Shown here in pieces: positions 1 through 8,155 of a stretch of DNA of 37,610 nt. Source of the stretch: Deltaproteobacteria bacterium. Its GTDB lineage: Bacteria; Desulfobacterota; Binatia; UBA9968. Every line of letters starts with the position of its first letter. Positions within the stretch are counted from its first letter, which is position 1. Where the stretch lies: contig JACQUW010000403.1 of the NCBI GenBank assembly GCA_016210115.1, forward strand, positions 1-37,610, given 5' to 3'. The notes under the pieces are model-generated. The model searched no databases. It was not told the DNA's origin and saw nothing but the letters and a program-made list of their open reading frames with translations. Position numbers and translations under genes: made by a program.

Positions 1-1521
1 GTGGATGAACAGGAGGTCATCGAGCCGGGCGACGTCATTATCTCCAATGACCCGGATTCCCAGGGCCAGCATCTGAATAATGTCGTCGTGATGACCCCGA
101 TTTATTTCGAGCATAAGCTGATCGCCTTTTCGTGCGTGCGTGCCCATTGGCAGGATATCGGAGGAGCCACGGTAGGCTCCACGGGAACGAGGACGACGGA
201 CATCTTTCAGGAAGGCCTACAACTCAGAGCTATCAAGGTTTATCAGAAGGGAGCGCCAAACAAAGAGGTCTTGAAAATTATCCGCAGCAACTCTCGGTTC
301 CCGGAAATCACCCTGGGAGATTTCAATTCTCAAATGGCAGCCTGCAAATTGGGAGAGAGGCGCCTGAGCGCGCTGCTCACAAAATACGGGCTGGAAAATG
401 TCACGGCGGCGATTCATGAGGGTTGGGACATGTCCGAAAAGGCGGCGCGAGCCGCGCTTCGAGAGATTCCTAGAGGCGAGTACGGCGCGGAATCCTTCCT
501 GGACAACGACGGTGTAGAGTTGGAAAAGACGGTCGAGATCAAGGTTCGGATCAAAGTCGAAAGTGAAAGAATGATCATCGATTTCTCCGAGATCGCCGAT
601 CAGGTCAAAGGCCCGATCAACAGCGGTTATTATGGGGGAGCTTTGAATGTGGCGAGGATTGCGTTCAAATGCCTCACCACGCCTCATCATCCCTCCGATG
701 AAGGATGCTTCCGGCCTCTGGAGGTCATATGCCCCAAAGGAAAAATGTTGAATGCCCGGCCGCCGGCTGCGTTGGCTCATTGGTCGGTCCCTTTTCCCAC
801 GATCCTCGACACCATCTTCAAAGCTCTCTCGGAAGCCATACCCCGTCGGATTCCTGCTGCTACCAGAGGCGACGCGAGAGGCGTCGGCGTTACCGGTTAT
901 AATGAGGCGCAAAGAAAGTTCTTCCATCTCAGCCCGATGCATATGGGCGGTCACGGAGCAAGGCCAGGGTTTGACGGCCCCGCGCCCAAGTGCGCCATCC
1001 AACAGGGAGACGAGCACGCGGTCCCCATCGAGGTCAGCGAAATCAAATCGCCGGTGATATTCGATTCGGTTCGGTTGCGCCAGGATTCGGGAGGAGCTGG
1101 AAAATTCAGGGGAGGGCTCGGAATCGATGTGGTTTTCAGTTTGGAGATCGATGGAAAGCTGCGCAACATGATGATTCGATCCAGGTGCTTGCCGTGGGGC
1201 GTTTACGGCGGGAAGAACGGAGCCGCAAACGAGGCTTATAGAACAAATCCCGATGGAACAGAAGAGCGTCTGCCTCGGGCTACGGATCTTCCCCTGCCGG
1301 CCGGGCAGAAAGTTCTGCTTAGAACAGGGGGCGGAGGAGGATTTGGCGACCCGCTCGAGCGGGAGGAGGAAAAAGTGCTTGATGATGTGCTGAATGGGTA
1401 CGTGTCGTTGCGGGCCGCAGAGGAGGATTATGGAGTCGTGATTGACTCGAAGAATTTCTGCGTCGACAAGGAGGCCACCGAGGCCAGGCGAAAAGCGATG
1501 AGGGGGGTGGCTCGGGCATGA
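1..1521 (+). CDS. hyuB: Hydantoinase B / 5-oxoprolinase beta-type subunit (5' end cut by window)
   Basis: This is the HyuB (hydantoinase_B) subunit of an ATP-dependent N-methylhydantoinase/oxoprolinase-type enzyme. These enzymes open cyclic amides or related substrates together with HyuA. The visible 506 residues read in family style, with NDP near residue 17, GHGARPGFDG near 320 and a glycine-rich RTGGGGGFGDP end near 445. Full HyuB proteins are usually longer at the N-terminus. The reading frame is open from base 1 with no ribosome binding site visible, so the gene almost certainly begins upstream of the window. Its stop overlaps the start of hyuA in an ATGA, indicating translational coupling. 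The true substrate cannot be told from sequence; hydantoins, oxoproline, acetone and acetophenone carboxylases all share this fold. Confidence 0.93.
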   Translation: MDEQEVIEPGDVIISNDPDSQGQHLNNVVVMTPIYFEHKLIAFSCVRAHWQDIGGATVGSTGTRTTDIFQEGLQLRAIKVYQKGAPNKEVLKIIRSNSRFPEITLGDFNSQMAACKLGERRLSALLTKYGLENVTAAIHEGWDMSEKAARAALREIPRGEYGAESFLDNDGVELEKTVEIKVRIKVESERMIIDFSEIADQVKGPINSGYYGGALNVARIAFKCLTTPHHPSDEGCFRPLEVICPKGKMLNARPPAALAHWSVPFPTILDTIFKALSEAIPRRIPAATRGDARGVGVTGYNEAQRKFFHLSPMHMGGHGARPGFDGPAPKCAIQQGDEHAVPIEVSEIKSPVIFDSVRLRQDSGGAGKFRGGLGIDVVFSLEIDGKLRNMMIRSRCLPWGVYGGKNGAANEAYRTNPDGTEERLPRATDLPLPAGQKVLLRTGGGGGFGDPLEREEEKVLDDVLNGYVSLRAAEEDYGVVIDSKNFCVDKEATEARRKAMRGVARA

Positions 1522-3569
1522 TTCGGATTGCTACGGATGTTGGAGGAACGTTTACGGACCTGGTCGCCTTCGACGAAGAAACCAAAAAGCTGACCGCGAC
1601 GAAAGTCTCAACGTCTGTCGATATTATTCGAGGATTGATTGAGACCATTGAAAAGAGCCGGCTTGCGCCGGCTTCGGTAGATTTCTTTTTGCACGGCAGC
1701 ACGATTGCAATCAATACGGTCATCGAGCGCACCGGCGCCAAAGTCGGATTGCTGACGACCCAGGGTTTCGAGGATCTCATCGAGATCGGAAGAGGAAACA
1801 TTGCCAACTCTTTCGATCTCCTCTTTTCCACGCCTGAGCCTCTGGTGCCTCGAATATTCCGGATCGGGGTCGTTGAGCGAGCGCTTTATACAGGCGATAT
1901 CCGGCAGGATCTTGATCTCCCGGACGCAAAAAAGAAAATATCCGGTCTCTTGGCACAGGGTGTCGAGGCGATCGCTGTCTGTCTCCTTCACTCTTATGCC
2001 AATCCCGCTCATGAGCTGGCGTTAGAAAAACTCATCCATGAGCTGGACCCTTCCTGTTTCGTGTCGGTCTCCAGCAGACTCCTGCGCCAGTACCGGGAAT
2101 ATGAAAGGACCTCTACGGCCGTGCTGAACGCCTACGTAGGCCCCCGGGTGAAGGTCTATTTGGGCAGTCTTGAGTCCCACCTGTTGAGGAGCGGATTCCA
2201 TGGAACCGGCCTGATCATGCAGTCAAACGGCGGCACCATGTCACTCGATGTCGCCAAAGATCAGCCCTGTTGGACGATGGAATCCGGACCGGTCGGGGGA
2301 ACCATTGGAGCCTCTGTTCTTGCAGGCAGCCTGAGGTTCGAGAACGCCATAGCTTTCGACATGGGCGGAACGACTGCAAAGGTGAGCACGATACAAAGGG
2401 GGGAAGTGACCCTGACCGACGGCTACTATATCGGCGGTTATGAAAAAGGGTTCCCCCTGCAACTGCCGGTTGTCGACATTCTCGAAGTCGGATCCGGAGG
2501 AGGCAGTATTGCCTATACGGATGAAACCGGGGCGTTGAAGGTCGGCCCCCTAAGCGCGGGAGCCGTGCCGGGGCCGGCCTGTTACAAACAGGGAAACACA
2601 AGACCGACGGTGACTGATGCAGACCTCGTTCTTGGAAGATTGAACCCGAATTATTTTTTAGGCGGGGAAATTCATCTCGGCCTGAAAGAAGCCGAGCAGG
2701 CGATAGAGAGCGCCGTGGCCAGAGCTTTGCACCTGGATCTCACTCAAGCCGCTCATGGCATCGTCAAGCTTGCGGATACCAACATGGCCAATGCGGTAGG
2801 CGTTATGACCGTTGAGAGAGGATATGATCCGCGAGAGTTTGTGTTGGTGGCGTATGGAGGGGCAGGCCCATGCCACGCAGTCTCGGTAGCCGCAGAGCTG
2901 GGCATACGGAAAGTCGTCGTTCCCAGACTGCCGGGAAATTTTTCCGCTTTCGGGATGCTCTTTGCCGATGTCAAACATGAATACGTCTTGAGTTACGTAA
3001 CCCTGCTCAGCGAAGTCGAGTCGACCGCGCTGGAATCGTTATTCGGGAATTTAGAAGGACAGGCTTTGGATTCTATCAAGAAAGAGGGGTTCCGGGAGAA
3101 AAACGTCTTGATCAAGCGGGCCCTGGAAATGAGGTACGCGGGACAGGAGTTTACCCTTGTGATCCCCGTCCTGGATCGACCCCTGCACGATAAGAGCAGA
3201 GCAGCGATCAAGGACCAATTCGACGCCGTGTATGATATCCGGTACGGACACTCTTTCCCGGAAACAGCCGGGGAAATCGTCAGTATCCGGTTAGAGATTT
3301 ATGGTTTATTGCCAAAGCCAGACCTGGACTGCATGACGCTCGACGGTGGGAAGGGCGAGGAAATGTTTGTCGCGGAAAGGAACGTTTATTTCGATGGGTA
3401 CGGCTTTACCCGGTGCAAGATTTACCGCCGTTCAAATTTGACGGAGAGGGACAAGATTCCAGGTCCGGCGATCATTGAGGAGCCCGCTTCAACAACGGTT
3501 ATTCATCCCGGAGATATTCTGACGGTTGACATGATGGGAAATCTCATCATCGATTTGAAAGTAAGTTAG
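1518..3569 (+). CDS. hyuA: Hydantoinase A / 5-oxoprolinase alpha-type subunit
   Basis: This 683-residue ATP-binding subunit pairs with HyuB; together they are expected to hydrolyse or carboxylate a cyclic amide or ketone at the cost of ATP. The N-terminus has the actin-like phosphate loop DVGGTFTDLV (residues about 7-16). A second conserved stretch, AFDMGGTTAKV, lies near 278, and GGAGPCHA near 450 is the usual Hydantoinase_A C-terminal signature. The start is fixed by the ATGA overlap with hyuB. Length and order (B before A) are normal for stand-alone hyuA/hyuB pairs. The gene ends just before a palindromic GC-rich repeat. The substrate is unknown; nearby amide-handling genes are only suggestive. 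Confidence 0.93.
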   Translation: MIRIATDVGGTFTDLVAFDEETKKLTATKVSTSVDIIRGLIETIEKSRLAPASVDFFLHGSTIAINTVIERTGAKVGLLTTQGFEDLIEIGRGNIANSFDLLFSTPEPLVPRIFRIGVVERALYTGDIRQDLDLPDAKKKISGLLAQGVEAIAVCLLHSYANPAHELALEKLIHELDPSCFVSVSSRLLRQYREYERTSTAVLNAYVGPRVKVYLGSLESHLLRSGFHGTGLIMQSNGGTMSLDVAKDQPCWTMESGPVGGTIGASVLAGSLRFENAIAFDMGGTTAKVSTIQRGEVTLTDGYYIGGYEKGFPLQLPVVDILEVGSGGGSIAYTDETGALKVGPLSAGAVPGPACYKQGNTRPTVTDADLVLGRLNPNYFLGGEIHLGLKEAEQAIESAVARALHLDLTQAAHGIVKLADTNMANAVGVMTVERGYDPREFVLVAYGGAGPCHAVSVAAELGIRKVVVPRLPGNFSAFGMLFADVKHEYVLSYVTLLSEVESTALESLFGNLEGQALDSIKKEGFREKNVLIKRALEMRYAGQEFTLVIPVLDRPLHDKSRAAIKDQFDAVYDIRYGHSFPETAGEIVSIRLEIYGLLPKPDLDCMTLDGGKGEEMFVAERNVYFDGYGFTRCKIYRRSNLTERDKIPGPAIIEEPASTTVIHPGDILTVDMMGNLIIDLKVS

Positions 3570-4035
3570 GCGGGCGGCGGCTCCCCCCCACCTTGGTCCT
3601 CCCCCGCAAGGGGGGAGGAGAAATAACAGGGATCAAATACTTAACCATGCAGGTCGAGTTGGTCTTGCGGCGATAGCCGAGCCTTTTCCAAAAGTGCGTC
3701 TGCGTCGACGTTAATTCCATCCTGGGTATACCGAGTTTTTTTACGAGCATCTCAGCCTGCTCGATCATCAGTCGGCCCAGTCCCTGCCGTCGCATCTCCG
3801 GAGCGACAATCACATCCTCAACAAAGGCCCGGAAAGTTTTATCGGTAATGACCCTCGCGAAGCCAACCGGCTTGCGGCCGGACCTCGCCATGACCAGGAT
3901 ATCGGTGTGTTTCAACATTCTACGGATTTCAGACCGGGTCCGTTCTCTGGCCCAGTCCGCATTCCTGAAAAGAGCCGCGACGTCCGCGACGGATATCCGG
4001 TCTTTGCGGGTTGTCCATTGAATTCGCGGCGGCAT
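3547..4035 (-). CDS. GNAT-family N-acetyltransferase
   Basis: A 162-residue GCN5-related acetyltransferase, predicted to transfer acetyl from acetyl-CoA to an amine. The acetyl-CoA pyrophosphate loop is visible as RRQGLGRLM (about residues 82-90), preceded by the strand FVEDVIVAPE. A C-terminal FWKRLGYRR is typical of the family. The natural fold seems to end at about MVKYL. The last 20 or so residues (including SPPPLRGRTKVGG) are translated from a GC-rich palindromic repeat, and the stop lies inside the 3' end of the convergent hyuA. The added tail is therefore probably not part of the fold. Acceptor substrate unknown. There are no operon partners. Confidence 0.85.
   Translation of the reverse strand: MPPRIQWTTRKDRISVADVAALFRNADWARERTRSEIRRMLKHTDILVMARSGRKPVGFARVITDKTFRAFVEDVIVAPEMRRQGLGRLMIEQAEMLVKKLGIPRMELTSTQTHFWKRLGYRRKTNSTCMVKYLIPVISPPPLRGRTKVGGSRRPPNLLSNR
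3581..3622. repeat. GC-rich palindromic intergenic repeat, copy 1
   Basis: A short hairpin-forming element with core CTCCCCCGCAAGGGGGGAG next to CCCCACCTTGG. The same element recurs at 9356-9393 and, inverted, at 9450-9487. It sits between two convergent genes, hyuA and the acetyltransferase, and supplies the C-terminal codons of the latter. It resembles the short repeats of CCCTCACCCTAACCC type scattered through many proteobacterial genomes. Confidence 0.75.
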
Positions 4036-4112
4036 GCGACCGGCGAGCGGCGATTCCCGATTTATCTCAGACTAAGACGAAGGAAAGTAGCTATGGAGGC
4101 TAAAAGCCCGCT

Positions 4113-5186
4113 TCAGGAAATGCCGAAGATTTTCTGGAAATCCCTGATGTGGTCTTTCAATTTCTTCCCCAGCTCAAGGGAGACGACGAAGTCCGGCGTT
4201 CCTTGAAATTCCCTGTACTTCGCCTGAATCCCCTTCATACCGACGCCTTTCCCAAGACCCGTCGCCAGAACTTTTTGCCCCTCGTCTGAGAGCACCCATG
4301 TCGTAAAGAGCAGGGCCCCGTGCGGATGAGGAGCCTTTCTCGCCACGAAGAGGGCGTTGGGCTTGATGATGCGCGGCGCCAGGACGCTAAAGCCCAGAGG
4401 CGCCCCTTTGTCCCTCATTTCAGCCGCCGTCTCTCCATTCACGGCAATTGCAATGGGATACTCCCCGGCAGCCACCAACTGCACCGTGAGAGTTCCGCCC
4501 CGCCGGAAGCTCACATCCTGACGCGAAAGTTTGGTTAGATACTCAACCGCTTTTTCTCTCCCCCAGGCCTGCTCCAAAGCCGCCAGGATGTACCCCGCCT
4601 CCGGATCGAAGAGGAGTTTCCCTTTCCACCTCGGGTTTAGAAGATCAGTATAGCTCCGCGGGACGAGCTCCGCTTTGATCTGATTCGCGTTGTACACGAG
4701 CGCAACGGTCAGATAGTACATCGTGTGCCAGTAGCCGCGCCGATCAAAGGTTCCGTCAAAGAATTTTTTGGTTTCAGGAAATGGAAGAGGCTGAACGAGG
4801 TTTTCCTCCAATAGTTGGGAGCCGTAGCTCAAGTCCACCATGATAACATCGGCAACTTGCCTTCCGGCCCGGGCCTCGGTCAGAGCGCGGTTAAGTATAC
4901 CCTGGCGGGGCGAGTAGAACTGCTGCAGAGACAAAGAGGGATAGCGGGCGCTGAAAGCCTCTTTCAGGACGGCGAATTGGTTTACGGGAAGCGTGCCGTA
5001 ATAAAGGATTTGCCCCTCTTCCTTCGCGCCTCTCGCAAGAGCCGCTTCCCTTTCTGTTGAACCCAGCGAGCTGATTCGAAACGCCAATTCGTCCAGGCTT
5101 GCAGCGCGCACATCCCGGAAAGTGCCTGAGAAGAACGCGGTAAAAACAAAGAAGCAAAGCCCCAGAGATTGCAGCCGAGTCTTCAT
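4113..5186 (-). CDS. ABC-type extracellular solute-binding protein (family 1, Fe/AfuA-like)
   Basis: A 357-residue periplasmic binding protein. The N-terminus is a signal peptide (hydrophobic LGLCFFVFTAFFSG, cleavage probably after VRA-A near residue 29). The mature part matches the AfuA/ferric-binding type II fold, with AKEEGQILYYGTLP early, the hinge segment ADVIMVDLSYGSQLLEE, NPRWKGKLLFDP, and late KAPHPHGALLF. The start is supported by AGGAGG 8 bases upstream on the minus strand. No permease or ATPase gene is adjacent, so it is an orphan binding protein. It is a paralogue of the product at 11343-12380, with which it shares the WKGK and APHP segments. The ligand could be a metal, polyamine or organic acid and is not decided by the sequence. 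Confidence 0.88.
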   Translation of the reverse strand: MKTRLQSLGLCFFVFTAFFSGTFRDVRAASLDELAFRISSLGSTEREAALARGAKEEGQILYYGTLPVNQFAVLKEAFSARYPSLSLQQFYSPRQGILNRALTEARAGRQVADVIMVDLSYGSQLLEENLVQPLPFPETKKFFDGTFDRRGYWHTMYYLTVALVYNANQIKAELVPRSYTDLLNPRWKGKLLFDPEAGYILAALEQAWGREKAVEYLTKLSRQDVSFRRGGTLTVQLVAAGEYPIAIAVNGETAAEMRDKGAPLGFSVLAPRIIKPNALFVARKAPHPHGALLFTTWVLSDEGQKVLATGLGKGVGMKGIQAKYREFQGTPDFVVSLELGKKLKDHIRDFQKIFGIS

Positions 5187-5255
5187 GTTGTGCCTCCTGC
5201 TCGCTTTTATTGCCGCAAAAGCGGAATGTACCGCCGTCTCGCCGACTGCGGAACG

Positions 5256-5297
5256 GAAAATCTCCCTCGCCCCTCTTTTTCAAAGAGGAAACTGTAA
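5256..5297. repeat. AATCTCCC/CTCTTTTTCAAAGAG repeat, copy 1
   Basis: A dispersed element with the layout AAAATCTCCC, then a C-rich stretch, then CCTCTTTTTCAAAGAGG (itself palindromic), then AACTGT. Related copies occur at 6816-6858, 6868-6914 and, inverted, at 18888-18945. All lie between genes. There is no coding potential and no transposase; a non-autonomous palindromic repeat is the best description. Confidence 0.65.
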
Positions 5298-5371
5298 AAA
5301 GTCTCACGGCAAAAGTCGATGCCTGTAAGTCCCCTCTGATTCCGCTAAATCTCCCCGTTGGGACATAGCGC

Positions 5372-6676
5372 TCAATAGGCGTTGCAGGTAAAAGATTGCA
5401 TGCCCCAGAGATCGACTCCGCCGATGATCATATCGAGCGCGTCCAGACTGACGGCGCCTCGCGCAGGAACAACCGGAGCTCCCGGATAATTTAAAATGCG
5501 GATCTGGTCGTACGGCCCCAGAACATGATCCGGAGCGGGAAGTTCAATCCCGCGATTGCGGCTGCCCGTGCTCACCACGGCAGTGGCCTCCGGAGTGTAA
5601 TAGAGCAGAGGAGAGTCTGTCCCCTCTTTACCGCCATATTCGTATCCGACCAGGACCGTTTTGATTCCTCGTCGCTCGCAGGCGCGAATCGTCAACATGA
5701 CATCGACGAAGGCGTTGCCTCCTCCGACCCAGGTTATCAAGGCGCCATCGGCCCTGAGGGTTGAAGCGAGATGCGCTGTGTTTTCGGCAACAACCTCTTT
5801 GCCATGATGGGTGAGGAATCGAATCCGCTCCAGGATAACGCCGCCGAAGCTCAACCGTTTTGAGTGTTCCCGATAGAGACCGATGACGAGAGGATGATTC
5901 TGCCAATCCCATGTAGAGGGGTGATGGCCTATTCCCTGAGTGGCATTGGTGCCGAGTGCGCCGTCAAACATCTCATTGGGATGCAGAAAAGTCGCCAGAG
6001 AATCTCTGACGCAAAGGCCGTAGTAAGTCAGGCGTGAATGGGCGTGCTGGCTGTCGGTGTGACAGCCTTGAATCAGCACAATCCTGGGCACGGTAGCGGC
6101 CCGGTTCTCAAGACCAAAGGTCTCCAGCCGTTGCGGCTGAAGTCCGATCGTGGTCTCGGCCAATATCCGCGCCGTCCGATACTCGGCCTGTTGTATCGCG
6201 GTATGCGCCTCCAACTCGGAAAGTCCTTTTGCGAGCCGCAAAGTCAGAACGAGATTCACCAGCGAGCTGAAACGGGAAACCTGAGCTCCAGGACCCCACA
6301 TGTCCAGAATAGCGCTGCATTCGGCGCCGGAGCCGGACCTGACCATCCCGTCGTAATCTACCGCAGTCACCACGGCCATGCCGGAGAGCCGGTGGGTTCT
6401 GCCATCTCCCACAGGAGCGACGGGGCTAAGCGTTCCCGGAAAAACCTGCCCTTTGCCCCGGACTTTGACTCTGGGTTCAACGATGTCCCTCACGCCTGTG
6501 ATGCGAACCTTTTCTCCCGGGGACGCGACAGCCAGAGAGACATCGGTTAATCTCTGATCTTCCCGTAAAAGGCGACGCAGCGCGCTCTCATCCACTTCCA
6601 GAGTCCCGGCTCTGTAGCACGAAGAGGTTCCGAAGCGAATTTGGCTCACCGGAAAATCTGCCAATTCAAGAAGCAT
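5372..6676 (-). CDS. Glycine/sarcosine/betaine reductase component B (GrdE)-like protein lacking the pyruvoyl-forming Cys
   Basis: A 434-residue homologue of GrdE/PrdA proproteins, recognised from the N-terminal pattern of the family: VASPGEKVRIT (50-60), VRDIVEPRVKVRG (62-74), FPG (79-81), GRTHRLSGMAVVT (92-104) and DMWGPGA (125-131). In clostridial GrdE the proprotein is cleaved at an Asn-Cys pair near residue 242 to make the catalytic pyruvoyl group. Here the equivalent stretch, after MFDGAL, reads GTNATQG with Asn244-Ala245, so the Cys is absent. No GrdB/PrdB-type selenoprotein partner is in the window. The protein keeps the fold but probably does not do pyruvoyl chemistry. A promoter-like TTGACA/GATAAT pair lies about 80 bases upstream. 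Confidence 0.82.
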   Translation of the reverse strand: MLLELADFPVSQIRFGTSSCYRAGTLEVDESALRRLLREDQRLTDVSLAVASPGEKVRITGVRDIVEPRVKVRGKGQVFPGTLSPVAPVGDGRTHRLSGMAVVTAVDYDGMVRSGSGAECSAILDMWGPGAQVSRFSSLVNLVLTLRLAKGLSELEAHTAIQQAEYRTARILAETTIGLQPQRLETFGLENRAATVPRIVLIQGCHTDSQHAHSRLTYYGLCVRDSLATFLHPNEMFDGALGTNATQGIGHHPSTWDWQNHPLVIGLYREHSKRLSFGGVILERIRFLTHHGKEVVAENTAHLASTLRADGALITWVGGGNAFVDVMLTIRACERRGIKTVLVGYEYGGKEGTDSPLLYYTPEATAVVSTGSRNRGIELPAPDHVLGPYDQIRILNYPGAPVVPARGAVSLDALDMIIGGVDLWGMQSFTCNAY

Positions 6677-6756
6677 CGTCGTATCTTTTACGCTGGACTA
6701 GAATAGAAGCGTTAAAGGAGTTCTTCCAAAAAATAGCCGCAACGAACGCGACCCAA

Positions 6757-6783
6757 ATTATCCAACGAGCTCAGTGTTGTCAA
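6757..6783 (-). promoter_or_regulatory. Sigma-70-like promoter for the GrdE-like gene
   Basis: On the minus strand a perfect -35 TTGACA (6778-6783) is followed after 15 bases by GATAAT (6757-6762). The spacer is slightly short. The -35 abuts an opposed TTGACC, giving the small palindrome GTCAACTTGAC. Confidence 0.4.
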
Positions 6784-6784
6784 C

Positions 6785-6812
6785 TTGACCAAAAGGAGAA
6801 CGCAAGTATGAG
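6785..6812 (+). promoter_or_regulatory. Weak promoter-like element toward the asparaginase-like gene
   Basis: TTGACC (6785-6790) and TATGAG (6807-6812) are spaced by 16 bases and sit back-to-back with the minus-strand promoter. The leader to the chosen start at 7096 would be about 280 bases and would run through two repeat copies. Confidence 0.25.
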
Positions 6813-6815
6813 TCA

Positions 6816-6914
6816 GAAATCTTCTCTCGCCTCTCTTTTTTTAAAGAGGGAACTGTTATGACCCACAGCGAAATGCGGGAAATCTCCCAGCCCCCTGTTT
6901 TTCAAAGAGCGGAA
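6816..6914. repeat. AATCTCCC/CTTTTTCAAAGAG repeat, copies 2 and 3 in tandem
   Basis: Two related units lie head to tail (about 6816-6858 and 6868-6914). The second carries the fuller 5' part CAGCGAAATGCGGGAAATCT, which is also seen in the inverted copy at 18888-18945. The CTCTTTTTTTAAAGAG and CTGTTTTTCAAAGAG parts can fold into short hairpins. Confidence 0.6.
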
Positions 6915-7095
6915 CCCGTCAGTCGGAAGAAAACAATTCCAAGCACTTGCAGAGCAAAATTCCACTGTCCTTCCTGGGATGATCCCCTTTGACACTTATC
7001 CCCGCAGTAGACATATTCCCTCCTATGAGGTAATTAGAATTCACGACTCATTGCGAAAAGGCTCATCAGCTAATGGGAGGAGGCAGAAGAAGGAC

Positions 7096-8097
7096 ATGAG
7101 TAAATTACCCCGGGTAGCCTTGATTATCACTGGTGGCACGATCGATTCCGTCGGCACGGACCGCCTGGACCTTGCATGGTATATAGAAGCCGGAAAGCGG
7201 CTAAACACAGGCGAATTGCTCGCCCAACTGCCGGAGCTTGAATCGATCGCCCGCGTGGAGGAGTTTCCTTTTCGCCGACTTCCAAGCCACGCGCTCGTGG
7301 ACAAAGACTGGCTCGATCTGGTTCGAACCATCCACTCGATCTTCGACGATGATCGCGCCGATGGCATCGTCATCACGCACGGAACGAATACGATCGAGGA
7401 GACCGCCTATTTCTTGAATCTCACCCTGAAGACCGATAGGCCGGTGGTGATCGTGGGCGCCATGCGCCCTTCCTCGGCGCTTAGCGCGGACGGCTATCTG
7501 AATCTGCTTAACGCCGCGCGCGTGGCGGGAGATCCATCGTCGCGCGGGCGTGGAGCACTTCTGGCCATGAATGACACGATCTATAGCGGTCGCGATGTGA
7601 CCAAGACCGCCACTTACCGCGTGCAGGCCTTTCAAGGACGTGACTTGGGCCCGCTAGGCTACTCGGATGCCGACGGCAAGGTCGTCTACTATCATCAGTC
7701 GGTCAAGCCGCACACCGTGAACACGGAATTTGATGTGCGCGACCGGCAATCGCTGCCTCGCGTCGACGTCGTTGTTTCTTATGTGGGGGCCGATGGCGCG
7801 ATGATCGATGCCGCAGTGGCCGCGGGAGCGCGCGGCATCATCAGTGCGGGAACCGGAGCCGGTCGTCCAACGCCGGCTGAGGATGAGGCTTTCAATCGCG
7901 CGTCAAAAAAAGGCGTGATCATCTGCATCGGAACCCGGGTGGGCTCGGGGCGGGTCGTGCGTAGTCCCGGCCTTGTGCGCCGCGGCTTTGTCGCATCCGA
8001 TAATTTACAGCCCTGGAAGGCGCGCGTGTTGCTCGCTCTCGCTCTGACGAAAACGAGCGACCCGGACGAGATCCAGCGCTGTTTTAATACCTATTAA
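7096..8097 (+). CDS. Type I/II L-asparaginase family protein with Asp-to-Asn change in the active site
   Basis: A 333-residue asparaginase/glutaminase-fold protein. The first catalytic motif is TGGTID (Thr15 as nucleophile), with Tyr29 in the flexible loop. The second motif is THGTNTIEETAYFL at about 94-107, followed by VGAMRPSSALSADG. The Lys of GRDVTKT is Lys170. In E. coli AnsB the second motif reads HGTDT, and its Asp90 contacts the substrate amino group; here it is Asn98, so substrate choice or activity may differ. I chose ATG at 7096, just before the family's first strand and 11 bases after GGGAGGAGG; the open frame to 6979 looks non-coding. There is no signal peptide, so it should be cytoplasmic. 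It might act on another amide or a maleamate-like substrate. Confidence 0.88.
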   Translation: MSKLPRVALIITGGTIDSVGTDRLDLAWYIEAGKRLNTGELLAQLPELESIARVEEFPFRRLPSHALVDKDWLDLVRTIHSIFDDDRADGIVITHGTNTIEETAYFLNLTLKTDRPVVIVGAMRPSSALSADGYLNLLNAARVAGDPSSRGRGALLAMNDTIYSGRDVTKTATYRVQAFQGRDLGPLGYSDADGKVVYYHQSVKPHTVNTEFDVRDRQSLPRVDVVVSYVGADGAMIDAAVAAGARGIISAGTGAGRPTPAEDEAFNRASKKGVIICIGTRVGSGRVVRSPGLVRRGFVASDNLQPWKARVLLALALTKTSDPDEIQRCFNTY

Positions 8098-8155
8098 ACT
8101 TAACCCCGATCCGAAAAAAGGGGACATTTATAGCCGTTTTAGAAAGGGAGGTACT

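Larger units (their letters stand above)
6677..7095. other. Divergent intergenic region, 419 bases
   Basis: This stretch separates the minus-strand GrdE-like gene from the plus-strand asparaginase-like gene. It holds two back-to-back promoter-like elements around 6757-6812 and two copies of the AATCTCCC/CTTTTTCAAAGAG repeat. The frame upstream of the asparaginase start stays open to 6979 but has no ribosome binding site or conserved sequence, so I treat it as leader. Confidence 0.6.

Noticed and set aside
217-1017. 266-codon minus-strand frame inside hyuB
   Set aside because: It is fully antisense to a strong family match, with no start signals or recognisable domain.
6979-7095. N-terminal 39-codon extension of the asparaginase-like protein
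   Set aside because: Not family-like, and a good ribosome binding site precedes the internal ATG at 7096.
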